Positions 59,966-64,000 of a stretch of DNA of 64,000 nucleotides are shown in pieces (positions within the stretch are counted from its first letter, which is position 1; each line of letters opens with the position of its first letter). A program made the position numbers and the translations under genes. Source of the stretch: RYN-230 sp963713815 (GTDB lineage: Bacteria; Actinomycetota; Actinomycetes; Streptosporangiales; Streptosporangiaceae). The notes under the pieces were generated by a model, which saw nothing but the letters and a program-made list of their open reading frames with translations, ran no database searches and had not been told where the DNA came from. The DNA lies in NCBI GenBank assembly GCA_963713815.1, contig CAVQNH010000032.1, positions 526,875-590,874 of the forward strand. Direction: 5' to 3'.

Positions 59966-61628
59966 TCAGCCGAGCGGGACCTTGATGACGCGCGTCCCCC
60001 AGTTCCGGATCCCGGTCGTAGTCTGGCTCGACTTGGGCGGGATGTACTCGGTGGCCAGCCACGCGGAATCCGACGTGCCGTCCGGGACCGCGAACGAGTA
60101 GTCACCCCAGCGCGGCGGGTTCGACACGGCCCGGTTGTACGGCCCGGCCCCCGCTGCCGCCACGATCGCGGGCCCGAAGTTGCTGCCGCCGGCCTTCAGG
60201 GTGGCATAGGCGGCGCTCGGGAACCGCGCGCTGCTGGTCTGGGTGAAGATGACCGCCGCGTTCCCGGCTGCGTCCGGCTGGACCGCCGGGTAAATCTCGT
60301 ATTTGCCGGCGGCGGCGATGTAGCCCTGGCGGACGATCGACGCACCAGCGATCCCGGCTGAGCCGAGCCTCGGCTTCACCTGGAACCAGGCGCCGCCCGC
60401 GCGTACCGAACTGTCGCCGGCCGGCTGCACTGCCGTCGTCAGCTCACCCCAGACCGTGCCGGCGACGAATTGGGTCTGCTGCATCCGGTCGTCGCCGGAG
60501 TCCAGCTTGCTCTTGGCACCCTTTTGCGGAGCCGGCGGCGGGACAGCGTACCCCTCGGAGTTGATGACGACGCTGGACAGCGTCGGCATGCCACCCAGGC
60601 CAACCTGGCCCCGGTTGGTCACGGCCCAGACACCGATGCGGTTGTCTCCGGTGCCGCTGGGGTCCAGCGAGCTGAGGAAGTACTCGGCGTCCGGCCGCCC
60701 CGTGGACAGGGCGGGCTGGGGCGCCGTGGTGTCGGTCGTCAGGTGGGGGAAGTTCACGAAGTGCGGGCTCACGACGCCGTTGACCAGGTCGGATTTGTCG
60801 ATCGCCCACATCTCCGCGCCGTTGAACTGCGGCCCGAGGATCGAGAACTCATCGGCGGTGACGTACAGGTTGGTCTGGTCGATCCCGATCCTCGGCTGGT
60901 CACCGAAACACGGGCAGCCGTTCCCGGACGGGTCCGTCGTGTCGATCGAGTACTCGTTCCACAGCCCGCGCGGGTCGGCGTTGTGCCGCACGGCGATGAG
61001 CAGGGATGACGCGGTGGACGCGTCGTTCAGGAACAGGATGGTCGCGAACCAGGTCTGGGTGCTGGGGTCGAACCAGCAGCGCGGGTCGCTGGTGAACTCC
61101 TTGGCGCCCACGTTGAACAGGTCGTTGATGTTGAAGGGCCCGCGCAGCGACTTCCCGGTCGTGCGGTAGATGCGGTACGCGGAGTTGACCGGCTCGAGCA
61201 CGAAGCCGTTGCCCTCGCACAGCCCCTGGTCCGGCGGTTCGAACGTTTGCTCAAAGTTGGTGACCTGGCTGTCCCGGCTGCTGACGCCGTTGAAGTTGAC
61301 CAGAGCAGAACTCGTGGCCGCCGCCGCGGCGGCCGCTGACGCCGGCGCCGCCGCGCCGGGCACCGCCTCCGCCGCCGAGAAGTGGCCAGACGGCAGCCGG
61401 CGAGCCCCTCTCGGGACCACTCGCGGCGCTGACGACGCTCCGGCGGCCGGCTTGTGCCTGGGCACCAGCCGGGCAACCCCCGGTGTGCCGGTGTAGTGCC
61501 TCACTGCGGGAGACGGGCTGCCCCCCAGAAGCAGACGCTTGCGCCACCGTCGGCACGAGCATTGCTGCGATCGTTGCCAGGCTCGCGGCCGCAGCCACGC
61601 CCAGCCTGCCCACCCGGGACACGTTCAC
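59966..61628 (-). pseudogene. Secreted protein of unknown function, paralogue 2, apparent frameshift near its N-terminus
   Basis: GTG at 61628 (AAGGGGG upstream) opens a signal peptide, VNVSRVGRLGVAAAASLATI, AAMLVPTVAQASA. Near 61495-61510 the frame must change by one to reach the long mature part, which starts RHYTGTPGVARLVPRHKPA. Total length of 1663 nt is 554 codons plus one. The mature part has PPDQGLCEGNGFVLEPVN, FTSDPRCWFDPSTQTWFATI, GDQPRIGIDQTNLYVTADEF, GDNRIGVWAVTN, PPRWGDYSFAV and WLATEYIPP. A paralogue of the two neighbouring secreted proteins. Confidence 0.8.
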
Positions 61629-62035
61629 CTGATCCCCCTTGCGAAGGCGCTCCCCGCCCCAACCCCTTCCCGGCATCCGCACACCCCGGACTCCCCACAT
61701 CACAGCTCGGTGGGGTTGCTCCGCTTTGCCGGACAGGGCCCGATAACCGGATAAGGCTACCGTTTTGGGCGGCTAATCTTGTTTTGGGCAGGCCCAGATC
61801 AGCTGAGGCGGCAGGTTTCCACGCGCCGTTAAACGGCTCGAATGCCATGGGCGACCGGCTGCAGGGCCCGGATTTCCAGCCGCCTTCCCTGCACGCCGCG
61901 GTGACATAGGCGGCCAGGACGCGGCGAGCTGTAACGGACCCTTTCTTTGGTTGCCGAATGATGATGATCCACCAGCCGCTGCCGGGCTCCGGCTGAGGCC
62001 CGGGTCGGCAATCGGAGCATACGGCCCCGCTGAAC
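61629..62035. other. Intergenic stretch between secreted paralogues 2 and 3
   Basis: About 400 bp. It contains the promoter region of paralogue 2 (minus), but no clear consensus boxes, genes or repeats were seen. Confidence 0.4.
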
Positions 62036-62076
62036 GCCGCATGGTTCCAGGCCGGGAAGACCTGGAACCATGCGGC
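62036..62076 (-). terminator. Terminator after secreted paralogue 3
   Basis: GCCGCATGGTTCCAGG (62036-62051) pairs perfectly with CCTGGAACCATGCGGC (62061-62076), 9-nt loop, 35 bp past the stop of the minus-strand gene. Confidence 0.85.
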
Positions 62077-62110
62077 TTTCGTACCTGGACTGGGCCTGGT
62101 TAGTGCCCGG

Positions 62111-63823
62111 TCACTTCACTTCGACTACGTAGGTTCCCCAGTTGTCCATGGGGTCCTGGTCGGCGGTCGGCGGGATGTATTCCGTGGCCAGCCAGACTCC
62201 GTATCCGTCGGGGTCGGGCTGGGCGAAGGAGTAGTCACCCCAGCGGGGCGAGTTGAAGGGCGGCGCGTCGGAGAAGCTGACGTGCGGACCGGTGCCTGCG
62301 GCTACCGTGGTGATCCGGCCTGAGCCCAGGCGGGTGTACGCCGCGCTGGGGTTGATGGTTGCGCTGGTGATCGTGAACACCATCTCGGGGGTGCCGGACT
62401 GCGGCGCTCCGATAGCCGGGTAGAGCAGGTTAGCGTTTCTGGCGGTCACGTATCCCTGCTGGGCCACGTACCGGCGGGTGGCGTCGATCTTGAACCACGC
62501 GGCAGCGTCCCGGGCGGCTTGCCCGTTGGGGCTCACCGCGGCGTCCAGTGCCGTCCACAGCTGGATGTGGCCGCCGTTGCCGCGGGTGACTTCCACTGGC
62601 CCGCTGAGCCGGCTGTCGTCGGGGTTGAGGGCGGTTTCGGAGGTGACGACGGTTCCGTTGACGGTCGTGGTGGAACCGTCGCCGGTGCTGGTGGCGGGTA
62701 CTGGGAACGCATACGGTTCGCTGGGCAAGACTTTGCCGGTCAGGCTGACCGTGCCGTGGCCGGTCGTCACCGAAGCGCTGCCGGTGAGGGTCCACAGGCC
62801 CAGGGTGTTGCCGACCGGGTTGTTGTTGCCGTTGGCCAGGAACGGAACCGAGTTCACCAGATATGCGGTGTTGCCGCCGGTGCCAATCGCCGGGTCCATA
62901 CCGACGACCGGGTTACCCGCCAGGGACACCGGCCCGACCACCGAATCGTCCACCGTCGCAGCCTCGGAGACCAGCTCCGGCTTGGAGATGACCAAGGCGA
63001 TCGCGCCCTCATAGTTGGATTCCGTCGGGCCGCAGTACTCGTCGGTGGAGATGACGAGCGCATTGTTGTTGAAGCCGGTCTTCGGCTGGTCGCCGAAGCA
63101 GTCCCCGGCGCTCGGGCCGCCCAGTGAGGTATCGAACTGGTAGGCGGCAACGCCGTGCTTGTTCATGACCACCACGTCGGCGGTGGTGTTGTTGTCGTCG
63201 GCCGCCGGGCCGGTGGCCACGGGGAACCCGATCTCGGTGAAGTAGAAGCTCTGCGTGGCCGCGTCGTATAGGCAGCGCACGTCGCCCTCGGCGTACTGGT
63301 CCTGGAACAAGGTCGCCAGGCTGACGTCGGGCCGTAGCAGCGTCCCGCCCGGGGTGGTCTCCCGCGTCGCCAGGTTGATCGGCTCCCAGACCGCCTTGGG
63401 GCTGCCGGCCAGGGTGCTGTCCCGGCCGACGCACAGGCCCTGGTCCGGTGGCGTCACCGGGAAGCCGTTCAGGTTATCGCTGTTGAGATCGCTCAGGCCG
63501 TTGAAGGCGGAGCTCAGCCCGCTGTGGGACACGTTGCCGCTGGCCGTGCTGGCACTCTTCGCCGGGGCCGCGTTCGCGCCGACCGTCGACGGCCTCCCCA
63601 GGCCCAGGGGCGTGAACGCGCGCGGGCCCTCATTGCGGAAGGCCGAGGCGACTCTCGGCAGGCTGGAGACGCTAGCGGTCTGCGTCAGCCGCGTAGCGGC
63701 ACCAGGCGTGCCGTGGTAAGTCGCCGGGCTGCTGGCCGCGGTGGCAGCCATGGACGCGGTCGCCGGAAGCACGGCCAACGAACATACTGCTCCCAGGGCC
63801 GCGATCAGCGGCAATCTTTTCAT
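62111..63823 (-). CDS. Secreted protein of unknown function, paralogue 3
   Basis: 570 residues, GGAGGT upstream of the ATG. Signal peptide MKRLPLIAALGAVCSLAVLP, ATASMAATAA. The shared core follows: TPPDQGLCVGRDSTLAG near 150-166, GDVRCLYDAATQSFYFTEIGF, GDCFGDQPKTGFNNNALVIS with TDEYCGP, NTLGLWTLTGSA, SPRWGDYSFAQP and WLATEYIPP, ending DNWGTYVVEVK. Same order of blocks as paralogues 1 and 2. Intact, so it is the best representative of the family. Function unknown; probably extracellular. Confidence 0.85.
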   Translation of the reverse strand: MKRLPLIAALGAVCSLAVLPATASMAATAASSPATYHGTPGAATRLTQTASVSSLPRVASAFRNEGPRAFTPLGLGRPSTVGANAAPAKSASTASGNVSHSGLSSAFNGLSDLNSDNLNGFPVTPPDQGLCVGRDSTLAGSPKAVWEPINLATRETTPGGTLLRPDVSLATLFQDQYAEGDVRCLYDAATQSFYFTEIGFPVATGPAADDNNTTADVVVMNKHGVAAYQFDTSLGGPSAGDCFGDQPKTGFNNNALVISTDEYCGPTESNYEGAIALVISKPELVSEAATVDDSVVGPVSLAGNPVVGMDPAIGTGGNTAYLVNSVPFLANGNNNPVGNTLGLWTLTGSASVTTGHGTVSLTGKVLPSEPYAFPVPATSTGDGSTTTVNGTVVTSETALNPDDSRLSGPVEVTRGNGGHIQLWTALDAAVSPNGQAARDAAAWFKIDATRRYVAQQGYVTARNANLLYPAIGAPQSGTPEMVFTITSATINPSAAYTRLGSGRITTVAAGTGPHVSFSDAPPFNSPRWGDYSFAQPDPDGYGVWLATEYIPPTADQDPMDNWGTYVVEVK

Positions 63824-64000
63824 GATCTATACCTCCAGGCCGAAGTATTGACGGCAAGTCACGCTAGTGGCGGTGCGTACTGTTACATAACCGGTGATCG
63901 CTAAGCGTGTCTGAACCGTTAGCAGAAAAGGTCTCAGCCGTCTGGACTTCGTGATAATCCAGGCACCCTCGCGGTCCTCGCGAGCCTTGCGGAGATCTGC
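63824..64000. other. Upstream region of secreted paralogue 3
   Basis: 177 bp to the window edge. Apart from the ribosome site no feature could be assigned; no dyad of the regional type is present. Confidence 0.4.

Noticed and set aside
1..64000. CRISPR arrays, prophage genes, complete insertion sequences, rRNA operons
   Set aside because: No regularly spaced repeats, transposase, integrase or phage structural genes, and no rRNA sequence were recognised on either strand.

Overview
The window is high-GC DNA from an actinomycete, most likely a soil or mycelial actinobacterium. The evidence is GTG starts with AGGAGG-type ribosome sites, an SAV2177/DUF574-type methyltransferase, a lactate 2-monooxygenase, SigG-, SigE- and SigJ-type ECF sigma factors, a mycothiol-nitroreductase-like DsbA protein, and three giant LuxR/MalT-type (LAL) regulators. 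No ribosomal RNA, intact tRNA, replication origin, CRISPR array or complete transposase was seen.

Layout. 0-9.4 kb is mixed metabolism: a YciO/Sua5-type protein cut by the window edge, lactate monooxygenase, methyltransferase, STAS protein, luciferase-like oxidoreductase, SigG-type sigma factor, RibD/DHFR-like reductase, a frameshifted DHA2 transporter and an HhH DNA glycosylase-like protein. 9.5-12.9 kb is a small signalling module: an FHA protein and an 865-residue protein joining a P-loop ATPase to a Ser/Thr kinase, next to what looks like the 3' end of a tRNA. 13.6-50 kb is a stress-type accessory region: three LAL regulators, PPK2 polyphosphate kinase, SulP transporter, P-type cation ATPase, GAP-family and DHA2 membrane proteins, CPBP protease, membrane hydrolase, DUF1269, FUSC and DUF2252 proteins, and four intact plus one broken copy of a small orphan protein of about 72 residues. 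53.6-64 kb holds secreted and cell-wall genes: a LysM/Rpf-like protein, an enolase-superfamily enzyme, a lipoprotein and three large secreted paralogues of unknown function.

The strongest unifying signal is an 18-bp dyad, TCACCC-N6-GGGTGA. Full or slightly degenerate copies occur about 14 times, all between 13.9 and 49.9 kb, all between genes, and mostly 70-250 bp upstream of a start codon. They precede the LAL genes, PPK2, the small orphan genes, the P-type ATPase, DUF7144, DUF2252, SulP and DHA2 genes. LAL1 and LAL3 have almost identical DNA-binding domains. I infer a LAL-controlled stress or dormancy regulon. Its members resemble the functions of DosR-type regulons, but the operator is different from the DosR box as I know it.

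The region also shows decay: remnants of PPK2, DUF1275, YbhN, carboxymuconolactone decarboxylase and the orphan small gene, plus six otherwise intact genes each interrupted by a single apparent frameshift. Those six could be sequencing indels or true pseudogenes; the sequence alone cannot decide.
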